This document shows positions 8,057-16,111 of a DNA stretch of 33,234 nt, piece by piece. The notes below the pieces were generated by a model. That model was not told the origin of the DNA and did no database searches. It saw only the letters and a list, made by a program, of their open reading frames with translations. Source of the stretch: Gammaproteobacteria bacterium (lineage in GTDB: Bacteria; Pseudomonadota; Gammaproteobacteria; HK1); contig JAJEAD010000072.1 in NCBI GenBank assembly GCA_022824305.1, positions 1 through 33,234 of the forward strand. Direction: 5' to 3'. The translations under genes and the position numbers were made by a program. How positions within the stretch are numbered: position 1 is the first letter of the stretch; every line of letters begins with the position of its first letter.

Positions 8057-9580
8057 TCAGCGCGACTCGCCCGCGCTCGCCATCGCGTGCACGTGGTAGG
8101 GCTCCCGGGCGAGCCCCACGCAGAAGCGCGAGACCGCGCCTTCGAGCGCCTCGGCGCCGCGCCTGAGGTCGGCGCCGGCGCTCCGCAGGGTCTCCACGGA
8201 TGCGTCGATGCGACGGCGCACTTCCGTCACGTCGATGCCACGGAATCCGTCGGGGCCGTAGCGCAGCTCGCCGCCCACCATCACGCGCTGCACCGCGCTC
8301 CCTTCCTCGATGTGCACGAGCTGGTTGACGGGATCGTTGAGCGGCCAGTAGTGCACGTGTCCGAGGTCGATGAACACGATGTCCGCGAACGCGCCCGGCG
8401 CGAGCCGGCCCAGCGCATCGCCGAAGCCGAGCGTCGCGGCGCTCCCTCGAGTAGCCATTCCGAGCACCTCGTCGGTCGACAGCCAGCGGGCCGGGTCGTG
8501 ATCGCGCACCCGCGAGACGAAGGACGCGATGCGCATCGCGCCGAACATGTTCTGGTTGTCGGAGCAGTTGCTCCCGTCGGTGCCGATCCCGACGTTGACC
8601 CCCGCCTCGCGCATCTCCCGGGCGGCGGCAATCCCCGAGCCCAGGCGCAGGTTGCTGCCGGGATTGTGGGCGATGGACGCGCCGCGGTCGGCGATCCTTC
8701 GGATGTCGTCGGGGTCCAGCCACACGCTGTGGGCGCCGGTGAAGCCCGGCCCGAGGAACCCGAGCGCGTCGAGGTGCGCGGTCAGCGTGCGGCCGTACTT
8801 GCGCATGCCCGCCACCGCCTGGATCTTGGATTCCGCGAGGTGCATGTGCAGTCCGACCCCGTACTCCGCCGCGAGGTCGCGGCATTGCACGATGAACTCG
8901 TCGGAGCAATGCAGGGGCACGGTGGGCGCGAGCGCCGGGCGCACCCGGTCGCGGTCGACGCTCCAGCCGTGGAGGATCTCGCGGCACGCGGACAGGGTCG
9001 TCTCCATGAGAGCGAGGCGGCTCTTCCCCGCCGCGCCGCGCAGGGGCTCGGGAAGGGCGTCGAGGAGCCCGGGAATCGCCTGGTAGAAGGTGCGGTCCGC
9101 GACCATCGGCGCGAGCACCGCCCTCACCCCGGCGTCCCGATAGCCTCGTGCCGCCGCTTCCAGACCCTCCCGGGTGGGGGCGGGAAACTCGAAGTAGAGG
9201 TCGTAGCAGGCGGTGCAGCCGGACGCGAGCATCTCGAGGCCGTTCTGCAGGGCGCTCAGGTACTTGTGCTCCAGGCTGGGAGCGGCGTTCATCCAGGGGC
9301 CGGCATTGAGCAGGAGCTCGAGCGTCCAGCGGTCGCCGGCGCCCTTGGTGAGCGCGCCGTGGCCATGGGTGTGTGCGTTGACCAGGCCCGGCATGAGCAG
9401 GCAGTCCGTGGCGTCGATGATGCGCGCATCGGGCGGAGCCGGCAGGCCGGGCGGACCGAGCGCCTCGATGCGATCGTCGGCGACGAGCAGGTCGCCCGGC
9501 TCCGCTCGTCGGGCGGCGACGTCCAGAATGCGCCCGCCGCGCACCACCGTGTAGACCGGTCCGGGAGCCGTTGCCGCCAT
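8057..9580 (-). CDS. ATZ/TRZ-type amidohydrolase (chlorohydrolase/deaminase family)
   Basis: A 507-residue TIM-barrel hydrolase related to guanine, S-adenosylhomocysteine and s-triazine deaminases. The metal site is visible: His70 and His72 in LVNAHTHGHG, a His in the MHLAES strand, a His in GAHSVWL, and the Asp of GIGTDGSNCSDN. The HNPGSNLRLGSG loop is a hallmark of the ATZ/TRZ group. The N-terminal beta-sandwich (VVRGGRILDVAARRAEPGDL) is complete. I start at the ATG at 9580; the frame is open further upstream but that part has no family likeness and would run into the Gre-like gene. It follows the Gre-like gene by 23 bases on the same strand. The substrate is unknown. Confidence 0.87.
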   Translation of the reverse strand: MAATAPGPVYTVVRGGRILDVAARRAEPGDLLVADDRIEALGPPGLPAPPDARIIDATDCLLMPGLVNAHTHGHGALTKGAGDRWTLELLLNAGPWMNAAPSLEHKYLSALQNGLEMLASGCTACYDLYFEFPAPTREGLEAAARGYRDAGVRAVLAPMVADRTFYQAIPGLLDALPEPLRGAAGKSRLALMETTLSACREILHGWSVDRDRVRPALAPTVPLHCSDEFIVQCRDLAAEYGVGLHMHLAESKIQAVAGMRKYGRTLTAHLDALGFLGPGFTGAHSVWLDPDDIRRIADRGASIAHNPGSNLRLGSGIAAAREMREAGVNVGIGTDGSNCSDNQNMFGAMRIASFVSRVRDHDPARWLSTDEVLGMATRGSAATLGFGDALGRLAPGAFADIVFIDLGHVHYWPLNDPVNQLVHIEEGSAVQRVMVGGELRYGPDGFRGIDVTEVRRRIDASVETLRSAGADLRRGAEALEGAVSRFCVGLAREPYHVHAMASAGESR

Positions 9581-9603
9581 CCGTTGCGTCCGGAGTCCGC
9601 GAA

Positions 9604-10119
9604 TCAGGTGCGCTCGGGGCTCGAGTAGCGCACCGCGACGATCTCGACCTCGAGGTCCCCCGCCGGACGCTTCCAAACCGCGCTGTCGCCGATCCCGCAG
9701 TGCAGGACCGCCCGTCCGAGCGGGGAGCGCCAGCTCACCCGCCCCGCCTCGATATCCACTTCGTCCTCTCCCACGATCACGAAGCGATGGGGCTCGTCGT
9801 GCTCGTCGACCAGCTCCACTTCGGCGCCGATTCCGACGACGGAGAGCGCCGTCTCGGGCGGGTGGACCACGATGGCGCGCTGCACACGCTCGTTCAGGTA
9901 GCGGAGCTCGGACTCGATCCGCTGCTGATCGCCCCGCTTCCCGAGGCGCTCCGGCTCGTCCTCGAGCGCGCGCCGCTCGGCGTCGAGCTCGGCCACCCGC
10001 GCCCGCAGGGCTTCGAGCCCTTCCGGCGTGATGTAGTTGGGCGCGTCGCTGTGTCGCCGCTCGGGCGGCGCATCGACGACCTGATCGCCGTCGGGCTCCT
10101 TGACGAAGGCACGGCTCAT
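9604..10119 (-). CDS. GreA/GreB-family factor with shortened coiled coil
   Basis: A 171-residue protein. The N-terminal half begins with the GreB-like phrase YITPEGLEALRARVAELDAE and ends with IESELRYLNERVQRAIVV. The C-terminal half is an FKBP-like Gre domain (GAEVELVDEHDE, then SPLGRAVLHCGIGD). In true Gre factors the coiled coil reaches into the RNA polymerase secondary channel, and acidic residues at its tip (the ENAEY/ENADY motif) trigger transcript cleavage. Here the coil is about 15-20 residues shorter and I cannot find that motif. It may therefore bind polymerase without cleavage activity; this is inference. The start at 10119 gives a protein of normal domain order. It is co-oriented with the amidohydrolase that follows. 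Confidence 0.8.
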   Translation of the reverse strand: MSRAFVKEPDGDQVVDAPPERRHSDAPNYITPEGLEALRARVAELDAERRALEDEPERLGKRGDQQRIESELRYLNERVQRAIVVHPPETALSVVGIGAEVELVDEHDEPHRFVIVGEDEVDIEAGRVSWRSPLGRAVLHCGIGDSAVWKRPAGDLEVEIVAVRYSSPERT

Positions 10120-10297
10120 TCCACCGATGATGGCGGGGCGCGCGGCCCGGGGCAAGGACGGCGGCGGCCTCGCTCTTCGGGGAGAGGAGCTGCCTGCTCC
10201 AAGTGCAGGACTCGATTCCGTTCCGAAACGCCGCAGGTCATGCGGGCTTCGAGGGGGTGGATTCCGTACGGAGAGCGGACTCCGATGCCGGGCCTTC

Positions 10298-10915
10298 TCA
10301 GTCGGGAAAGGGCATCGTGAACACGTTGTCCGCAACCGAGTAGTCCATGTATCCGAGCCGCGCGATGGGCCGGAACTTCGACATGTCCACCATGCCGTCG
10401 CTCAGGATCTCGTCGTTGATGTGCACCCCCACCACCTCCCCGATCACGAGACCGTTGCGGGCCAGCGGGTCCGGGTCGCGGCAGGGAAGATCGATGGTGC
10501 GGTAGTGCACGCACTCCAGGTGGATCGGAGCCGCCCTGACCCGTGGAGGCCGCACCAGCGTTGCGGGCGCGGCCTCGAGCCCGGCGTAGTCGAACTCGTC
10601 CACCTCCGGCGCGGTGGTGGCGCTCGTCCGGCTCATCTGCTCGCGCAGATCGAAGGTCGCGAGGTTGCACACGAACTCCCCCGTCGCCTCGACATTGGAG
10701 ATGGAGTCCTTGCCGCCGTGCGGGTGCCGCCCTCCGCTGCCGAAGGCCACCATGTGCGGATCGGTGGAGATCGCGTTGAAGAAACTGTAGGGCGCGAGAT
10801 TGACCACCCCCTCGGCGCTGATGCTCGAGATCCAGCCGATGCAGCGGGGCACCACGCAGCTCTTGAAGGGATCGTGAGGCAGCCCGTGCCGGTTGTCTCT
10901 CGTCTCGTAGAACAC
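10298..10915 (-). CDS. Flavin reductase family protein (FMN-binding split barrel)
   Basis: A 205-residue protein of the flavin-reductase-like family, members of which bind FMN and use NAD(P)H to supply reduced flavin to monooxygenases. Typical segments are PRCIGWISSISAEGVVNLAP and YSFFNAISTDPHMVAFGSGG, then EFVCNLATFDLREQMSRTSA. The GTG at 10915 is chosen as start because GGAGG lies seven bases upstream; the open frame continues further upstream but without family likeness. No monooxygenase partner is seen nearby. It lies within a run of five same-strand genes between 12103 and 8057. Confidence 0.83.
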   Translation of the reverse strand: MFYETRDNRHGLPHDPFKSCVVPRCIGWISSISAEGVVNLAPYSFFNAISTDPHMVAFGSGGRHPHGGKDSISNVEATGEFVCNLATFDLREQMSRTSATTAPEVDEFDYAGLEAAPATLVRPPRVRAAPIHLECVHYRTIDLPCRDPDPLARNGLVIGEVVGVHINDEILSDGMVDMSKFRPIARLGYMDYSVADNVFTMPFPD

Positions 10916-11004
10916 TCGCGTTCCTCCGGGATCGGTGAAAGCGGAATCGGGGCGCGCGTGCCGCGGCGCCGCGCCGGGACCAAAGCCCCGGGGTGGATCC
11001 GGCT

Positions 11005-11472
11005 TCAGTGCCGGGTGTGGGCGACAGGCATGGTGTTGGGCGGATCCTCGACAGTCAGACCGCGCCGCGTGCGCTTGCCGACCAGCACGCAGGCGTTCGC
11101 GAAGGCGTTCTCCGCCTCTCCCACGCACCAGTCCCAGTCCGCGGGATTGGAGCTGTGCTGGGTGCGCCAGTGCGCCGCGATATAGGTCTCGCCGAGCTTG
11201 AGCTCGACCACCCAGTCGTGCCAGGTCACCTCGGGACTGTGGTCTTCGACGTACTCCTGCTTGGCGAGCCGGCAATAGTTGCCGCTGAGGTCGTCCACCG
11301 CGTTCGTCTCCTGCGTCACCAGGCCGTGGTCGACGCAGGATTCCCACCCGGTGTGGACGCCGTCCGCGCTCGGGAACAGGGCATGGATGATGGCGGCCGG
11401 GGTGAGCCGCACCTCGATCGGGGCGTCCCAATCCGGCTCCATCGAGGTGTCGGTGTCGAGCTGTGTCTTCAT
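11005..11472 (-). CDS. Conserved-looking hypothetical protein
   Basis: A 155-residue soluble protein I do not recognise. It is rich in Trp and His (TWHDWVVELKLGETYIAAHW, ADWDWCVGEAENAF) and has no signal peptide or membrane segment. An AAAGGGA box precedes the ATG. It lies between the AhpD-like and flavin reductase genes, 46 bases after the former and 89 before the latter, so it is probably part of the same transcription unit. The coding frame is supported by composition and neat packing among its neighbours. Confidence 0.6.
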   Translation of the reverse strand: MKTQLDTDTSMEPDWDAPIEVRLTPAAIIHALFPSADGVHTGWESCVDHGLVTQETNAVDDLSGNYCRLAKQEYVEDHSPEVTWHDWVVELKLGETYIAAHWRTQHSSNPADWDWCVGEAENAFANACVLVGKRTRRGLTVEDPPNTMPVAHTRH

Positions 11473-11518
11473 TCCCTTTGCCTCGTCGGGTCTCCCGCTC
11501 CGGCCGGTCCCGTGCCGC

Positions 11519-12103
11519 CTAGGCGGGGAAGAGCCCTGTTTCTTCGTCGAGCGCGGTGCCCAGCCCGTTCAGGCAGCGCACATAGTAGTTGAAGCTCGCA
11601 CAGATCTGGTTCGCCTCCACGATCTCGCCGTCGTCGACTCCCGCCGCCCGCAACGCGGCGACGTCTTCCGCATTCATGTCCTGGGGGCGCAGGGTGAGCT
11701 TGCGCGCATGGTCGAGAAGAGCCAGGGTCCTGGCGTCGAGCTCCTCCCTCGGCAACGAAGTCCACATGAGGTCGAGGATCCGTCTGCCCCGCGCCTTGTC
11801 CGGAAAGTGGTGGACGAAGTTGGCCCCATGGTTCACGTAGGCGTAGCGACACCCGGCAAGGGCGGCGGTGTAGGTGGCGATCAGCTCGCCCAGCCAGGGC
11901 TCGAGCGTGTTGTCAGCGCAGTGCAGCACCGCCTGGTAGAGCAGATCGGCGCCCTCCATCGTCTCCGGGCGCAGGCTGTGGGCGCGGTAGAGGTTGTGCA
12001 CGCGGCCGTTGCGGGCCGAGAGCCCCTCGTAGATTTCGCGCGTGCGCCCGCGCGCGGCCTCCGGCGCCACGGTATCGATCCAGGCAATCGCCTCAGGTGT
12101 CAA
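11519..12103 (-). CDS. AhpD-like/carboxymuconolactone decarboxylase family protein
   Basis: A 194-residue all-helical protein matching the peroxidase-related (uncharacterised AhpD-like) group. Features are the helix before the active site (EPWLGELIATYTAALAGC), the site itself around Cys85 and His92, and the C-terminal half (LALLDHARKLTLRPQDM, then IVEANQICASFNYYVRCLNG). AhpD enzymes use a Cys-x-x-Cys pair; here the second position is Ala88 (CRYA), so a disulphide mechanism looks impaired. The start is TTG at 12103, supported by a strong GGGGAGG box seven bases upstream. It is the first gene of the reverse-strand run and is divergent from the dehydrogenase gene at 12175. Confidence 0.82.
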   Translation of the reverse strand: MTPEAIAWIDTVAPEAARGRTREIYEGLSARNGRVHNLYRAHSLRPETMEGADLLYQAVLHCADNTLEPWLGELIATYTAALAGCRYAYVNHGANFVHHFPDKARGRRILDLMWTSLPREELDARTLALLDHARKLTLRPQDMNAEDVAALRAAGVDDGEIVEANQICASFNYYVRCLNGLGTALDEETGLFPA

Positions 12104-12174
12104 TGCTTTGCCTCCCCGGCCAAGCCCAGTAGGCTAGGGCGCGCAAGGTTATCAGCCGCAACGGGAGAAGGTCG

Positions 12175-13092
12175 ATGGCAGGTCCGGCGCCGAGCGAAGT
12201 GAAGAAGGTCGCGTGCGTGGGCACGGGAACGATCGGGGGAGGCTGGGCATCCTTCTTCCTGTCGCGCGGCATGGACGTGGTGGCCTGCGACCCCGCGCCG
12301 GGAGCCGAGGACGCCCTGCGGGAGCGGGTGGCGGCGGCGTGGCCGAAGCTCGAACGGCTCGGGCTCGCGACCGGCGCGAGCCCCGACAACCTGCGCTTCG
12401 AGAGCAGGCTCGCCGCGGCGGTGGCGGACGTGGACTTCGTGCAGGAGAGCGTGTTCGACCGCGAGGAGCTCAAGATCTCGGTGTTCGAGCAGATCGACGC
12501 CGCCGCGCCATCCGACATCGTGCTCTCGAGTTCCTCCTCCCAGTTCCTGCCCACGCTCATCGCGAGCCGGTGCCGCCGGCCCGAGCGCTGCATCGTCGGC
12601 CATCCCTTCACGCCCTCCTACCTGCTGCCCCTGGTGGAGGTGGTGGGCGGCGAGCGCACCGACCGCGCCGTGCTCGACTGGGCGGTCGCGTTCTACGACG
12701 GGATCGGCAAGCACGCCCTGCTCCTGCGCAAGGAGATCGAGTTCTACGTGTCCAACCGCCTGCAGCACGTCATCGGGGAGGAGATCCACCGCCTCGTCGA
12801 TGCGGGCATCTGCAGCTACGCGGAGGCGGACCGCGCCGTGATGTGGGGCCCCGGCCTGCGCTGGGCCTTCATGGGTCCCCTGCTCTGCCAGCACCTGGGC
12901 GGGGGGCGCCGCGGCATCCGCGGCGGAATCGAGCACTTTGGATGGGGCGGGCCCGCCCGCCTCGAGGCACAGGCGGTGGCGGAGGTCGAAGACATGACGG
13001 GTCACCAGGACATGGCGACGCTCGAATCGTGGCGCGACGACAACATCCTGGAGATGCTGGAGTCCTTCCGGCCCCTACCCTCCTCCTCGTAG
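12175..13092 (+). CDS. 3-hydroxyacyl-CoA dehydrogenase family protein, L-carnitine-dehydrogenase-like
   Basis: A 305-residue NAD-dependent dehydrogenase. The Rossmann loop is GTGTIGGGWASFF starting at Gly16. The catalytic-site region contains SSSSSQFLPT and His143 in VGHPFTPSYLLPLVEVVGG. The C-terminal helical domain has YGxGLRW-type wording (WGPGLRWAFMGPLL) that is closest to L-carnitine dehydrogenases, which oxidise carnitine to 3-dehydrocarnitine. Other 3-hydroxy-acid dehydrogenases of this family share the pattern, so the substrate is not fixed. Length is near normal. No carnitine-specific partner, such as a BKACE or thioesterase gene, is adjacent. The MFS gene follows after 114 bases. 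Confidence 0.82.
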   Translation: MAGPAPSEVKKVACVGTGTIGGGWASFFLSRGMDVVACDPAPGAEDALRERVAAAWPKLERLGLATGASPDNLRFESRLAAAVADVDFVQESVFDREELKISVFEQIDAAAPSDIVLSSSSSQFLPTLIASRCRRPERCIVGHPFTPSYLLPLVEVVGGERTDRAVLDWAVAFYDGIGKHALLLRKEIEFYVSNRLQHVIGEEIHRLVDAGICSYAEADRAVMWGPGLRWAFMGPLLCQHLGGGRRGIRGGIEHFGWGGPARLEAQAVAEVEDMTGHQDMATLESWRDDNILEMLESFRPLPSSS

Positions 13093-13206
13093 CGCCGCCT
13101 CCCACGCCTCCGAAGCCCGCCCTCGTCCTCCGCCGATGCGCCTCCCCTGTGGCTCGGGGACCGGGACGCCTCGCGAAACCCGTTCCTTCGCGGTGCGACC
13201 TCCACG

Positions 13207-14370
13207 ATGAACGCCGTCCGCCCGGAGCGTTGGGAGCGAATCCGGGCCGTCACCGCAATCAGCGTCTCGCTCGCGGTGGCGGCCCTGATCCACGGCATGA
13301 CCCTGCCCCTGCTCTCGCTGATCCTCGAACGCCACGGCGCGGACGAGACGACCATCGGCATCAACGTCACCGCCCAGTACCTGTCGGTCTTCCTCGCCGC
13401 GCCCTTCGTGAGCCCCTTGCTGCGCCGATTCGGACCGGCCTCGATGATCTTCTGGGGCCTGGTCGCATCGGTGGGGGTCTTCATCGCGCTGCCCGCCTAC
13501 GTCGACGTCTACGTGTGGTTCGGGCTGCGCCTCGTGCTGGGCATCGCACTCAGCTTCCTGTGGATCGCGGGAGAGGCATGGGTGTGCCACATCGCCGAGC
13601 AGCGCAGCCTGGGGCGCACGGTGGCGGTGTACGCCACCGTCATCTCCATCGGCTTCGCGCTGGGGCCGGCGCTGCTCGCCTGGATCGGGACCGAGGGCTG
13701 GGCCCCCTTTCTCGTCTGCGCCGGCCTCATGGCGGCCGCGGCAGTGCCGATGGCCTGGTTCCGGCGCGGCGCGCCGCGTCTCGAGGGACGGCCTTCCGCC
13801 AGCCTGCTGCGCTTCGTGGCGCTCGCTCCGGTCATGATGACCGTCTACCTGGTGTTCTCCGGCGCCGACGCGGTCATGCTCACCTTCCTCCCCATCTACG
13901 GCACCGGCGCCGGTCTGCCGGAGTGGCAGGCGATCTCCCTGCTCTCGGTGCTCGCGCTCGGCGTCATCATCAGCCAGCCGCCCATCGGGTGGCTGGCCGA
14001 CCACATGAACGGCATGCTGCTGATGTTCTTCATGGTGGCGCTCATGGCGCTCAGCACCGCCACCCTGCCGCTCGGCATCGCCCACACCCCCTGGAACATC
14101 GTGATCATGCTCGGATTCGGGGCCGCAATGGGCGGCGTGTACACCGTCTCGCTCGCGATGATGGGCAGGCGCTTCAGGGGTCCCGACCTCGGCCAGGCCG
14201 CCACCGTGCGCAGCATCCTGTTCTGCGTCGGCGCGCTGCTCCTCCCCCCCGTCTCAGGCGTCGCCATCGACTGGTTCGGCCCCGACGGCCTGTCGGTGTC
14301 GCTCACCGTCATGCTCCTGGCGGTGCTTCCGCTGCCGCTCGTCGGCCTCTTCCGCCGGTGGATCGCCTGA
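13207..14370 (+). CDS. MFS transporter
   Basis: A 387-residue integral membrane protein with about twelve hydrophobic segments in two halves joined by a basic loop near residues 180-195. The opening helix (LAVAALIHGMTLPLLSLILE), the conserved acidic site after helix 4-5 (FLWIAGEAWVCHIA) and the tail resemble YcaD-type major facilitator proteins. The GWLADHMN loop in the second half is the usual A-like motif. Substrate is unknown. The ribosome site is weak. A GC-rich hairpin lies about 40 bases after the stop. Confidence 0.85.
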   Translation: MNAVRPERWERIRAVTAISVSLAVAALIHGMTLPLLSLILERHGADETTIGINVTAQYLSVFLAAPFVSPLLRRFGPASMIFWGLVASVGVFIALPAYVDVYVWFGLRLVLGIALSFLWIAGEAWVCHIAEQRSLGRTVAVYATVISIGFALGPALLAWIGTEGWAPFLVCAGLMAAAAVPMAWFRRGAPRLEGRPSASLLRFVALAPVMMTVYLVFSGADAVMLTFLPIYGTGAGLPEWQAISLLSVLALGVIISQPPIGWLADHMNGMLLMFFMVALMALSTATLPLGIAHTPWNIVIMLGFGAAMGGVYTVSLAMMGRRFRGPDLGQAATVRSILFCVGALLLPPVSGVAIDWFGPDGLSVSLTVMLLAVLPLPLVGLFRRWIA

Positions 14371-14652
14371 GCGCGAGCGCATGACCCGGCGGGGCGCTTC
14401 GCCGGCATTCCCCCCTCTCCCACCGGGAGAGGGGCCGGGGGGTGAAGGGCTTTCCCTCACGCGTGATGCGGCCCGGTACGGGAATCTGCCTCCCGTTGAC
14501 GGAGTATCGACCAGGGCGGACACTTGCCCGGACCCGGGGATCGGCGCTCGATTGCGGCGAGGAGAGAACGCGATCGGATTCGCCTCAATCCCGCGCACCG
14601 CCCGGAACGCGCCAACACCCGCAAATCGCTGTCACGGAGGTCGCGCAAAGCC
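14371..14652. other. Spacer with hairpin, no gene
   Basis: These 282 bases hold a perfect inverted repeat at 14412-14434 near their start and no recognisable coding sequence. The amidohydrolase that follows could be extended upstream in frame to an ATG at 14524, but that part has no family likeness, so it is left as leader. Confidence 0.5.
14412..14434. repeat. Perfect 10-bp stem, 3-base loop hairpin
   Basis: CCCCTCTCCC and GGGAGAGGGG flank the loop ACC, directly after the MFS gene. There is no T-tract, so a simple Rho-independent terminator is doubtful. The CCCTCTCCC...GGGAGAGGGGCCGGGGG wording is like a class of REP-type repeats frequent in high-GC proteobacteria; this is recalled resemblance, with no other copy in the window. 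Confidence 0.6.
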
Positions 14653-15792
14653 GTGTACGACCTGATACTCAAGGGCGGGCGACTGCTCGACCCCGCCGAA
14701 GGACGGGACGGAAGCTCCGACATCGCCTTCGAGAACGGACGGGTCGCCGCGATCGAGGAGCACATCGATCCCGGAGAAGCCCGGGAGGTCCGCGACGTGT
14801 CGGGCCGCCTGGTGACCCCGGGGCTCATCGATCTGCATACCCACATCTATTGGGGCGGCACGTCGCTCGGGGTGGATCCGGTGCGCTACGCCCGGCAGGC
14901 GGGCACCACCACCATGGTCGACGCCGGCAGCGCGGGCCCGGGCAACTTCCACGGCTTTCGCGCCCACGTCATCGAGCGCACCGAGCCGCGCATCCACGCC
15001 TACCTCAACATCTCCTTCGCGGGCATCTTCGCCTTCAGCCACGAGGTGATGGTGGGCGAGTGCGGCGACTTCCGCCTCCTCCACCCCGAGGTCTGCCTCG
15101 ACGTCGCGCAACGGCATTCCGATCTCATCGTCGGCATCAAGGTGCGGGTGGGCATGGCCGCGAGCGAGGGGCGGGGGGCGGCGCCGCTGGACCTCGCGCT
15201 CGAAGTCGCGGACGAGGCCGGGATTCCCGTGATGTGCCACCTGGACAACCCTCCGCCGAGCCGCCTCGAGGTGGTGAGCCGCCTGCGTCCCGGCGACGTG
15301 ATGACCCACTGCTTCCGTCCCTTCCCCGGGGCGCCGGCGCGAGCCCGCGACGGCGAGGTGCGCGAGGAGATCATCGCCGCCCGTGAGCGCGGCGTTCTCT
15401 TCGACATCGGCCACGGCGCGGGCTCCTTCGGCTTCGTGACCGCGGAGGCGATGCTCGAGGCCGGTTTCCAGCCCGACTGCATCTCGAGCGACGTGCACAC
15501 GCTCAGCATCGACGGCCCGGCTTACGACGAGCTGGTCACTCTCTCGAAGTTCCTCGCGCTCGGCATGCCGCTTCCCGACGTGATCGCCGCCGCCACCTCG
15601 GGCCCGGCCCGCGCGATCGGCAAGCCGGAGCTCGGCTCGCTCGCCATCGGCACGCCGGGCGACGCAACGGTTCTCGATCTCGCGGAAGGCCGCTTCGAGT
15701 TCGAGGACGTGAAGGGCCTCACCCGCGAGGGCAGGCAGCGCCTGGTGCTCGAGGGCATGGTGCTCGGCGGGCGCTGGTGGGAGGAGGACTGA
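14653..15792 (+). CDS. Amidohydrolase/deacetylase family metallohydrolase (dihydroorotase-like)
   Basis: A 379-residue TIM-barrel hydrolase. Landmarks are the HxH metal pair in LIDLHTHIYWGG, a likely bridging Lys region (VGIKVRVGMAASEG), VMCHLDNPP, and the Asp of CISSDVHTLSIDGP late in the barrel. The small beta domain starts YDLILKGGRLLDPAEG. This pattern fits the group formerly annotated as dihydroorotase that includes D-amino-acid deacetylases and alpha-acyloxyester hydrolases; a pyrimidine role is unlikely given the missing pyr neighbours. The GTG at 14653 fits the domain start, with GGAGG about twelve bases upstream. It is the last gene before the restriction island. Confidence 0.85.
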   Translation: MYDLILKGGRLLDPAEGRDGSSDIAFENGRVAAIEEHIDPGEAREVRDVSGRLVTPGLIDLHTHIYWGGTSLGVDPVRYARQAGTTTMVDAGSAGPGNFHGFRAHVIERTEPRIHAYLNISFAGIFAFSHEVMVGECGDFRLLHPEVCLDVAQRHSDLIVGIKVRVGMAASEGRGAAPLDLALEVADEAGIPVMCHLDNPPPSRLEVVSRLRPGDVMTHCFRPFPGAPARARDGEVREEIIAARERGVLFDIGHGAGSFGFVTAEAMLEAGFQPDCISSDVHTLSIDGPAYDELVTLSKFLALGMPLPDVIAAATSGPARAIGKPELGSLAIGTPGDATVLDLAEGRFEFEDVKGLTREGRQRLVLEGMVLGGRWWEED

Positions 15793-16111
15793 GCGCACGC
15801 GCGGACGGGGGGACCGAGTGGAGACGGAATTGGCCGGTTGAGCCTTGCGAGGTTATCGTTGGTCGGTGAAGGGGCACGATGCCTGACCACAACTACTCCG
15901 CCAACCTGATCTGGCAGATCGCTGACCTGCTGCGCGGCCCCAATCGGCCGCCCCAGTACGGCGCGCGATGTTGCCCATGACCGTGCCGGGCCGCTTCAAC
16001 TACAGGGCGGCGCATGGGCGAGCCGGGCAAAGCCCTGACACCAACCGGAGCCATTCGATACCGCTGAGCCGAAGGTAAACCGCACGGAGCAGTTCGCAGA
16101 AGGGAGGCAGT
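15793..16111 (+). other. Left edge of defence island with hsdM stub
   Basis: This 319-base gap holds the hsdM 5' remnant at 15879-16003. Before it, a GGTGAAGGGG ribosome site precedes the remnant ATG, as expected for the 5' leader of a former hsdM operon. After it, about 100 bases without recognisable content end in the GGGAGG box of the ardC-like gene. No direct repeats marking integration were found. Confidence 0.5.
15879..16003 (+). pseudogene. 5' remnant of an hsdM gene
   Basis: The first 27 codons (MPDHNYSANLIWQIADLLRG and on to PPQY) match the start of the intact hsdM at 17220. I count 73 identical bases of 81, and six of the eight differences are silent. After that a one-base shift breaks the frame and similarity fades near 16003. 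Because the differences are mostly third-position changes, this is a diverged relative kept under selection for a while and is not a fresh duplication. It retains a ribosome site. It marks an earlier type I methylase gene at this spot. Confidence 0.85.

Noticed and set aside
8087..9628. Long forward open frame over the ATZ/TRZ amidohydrolase
   Set aside because: It is rich in Arg, Val and His with no motif; the reverse strand has all metal-binding motifs.
14412..14434. Rho-independent terminator after the MFS gene
   Set aside because: The stem is perfect but no T-tract follows; kept as a repeat only.
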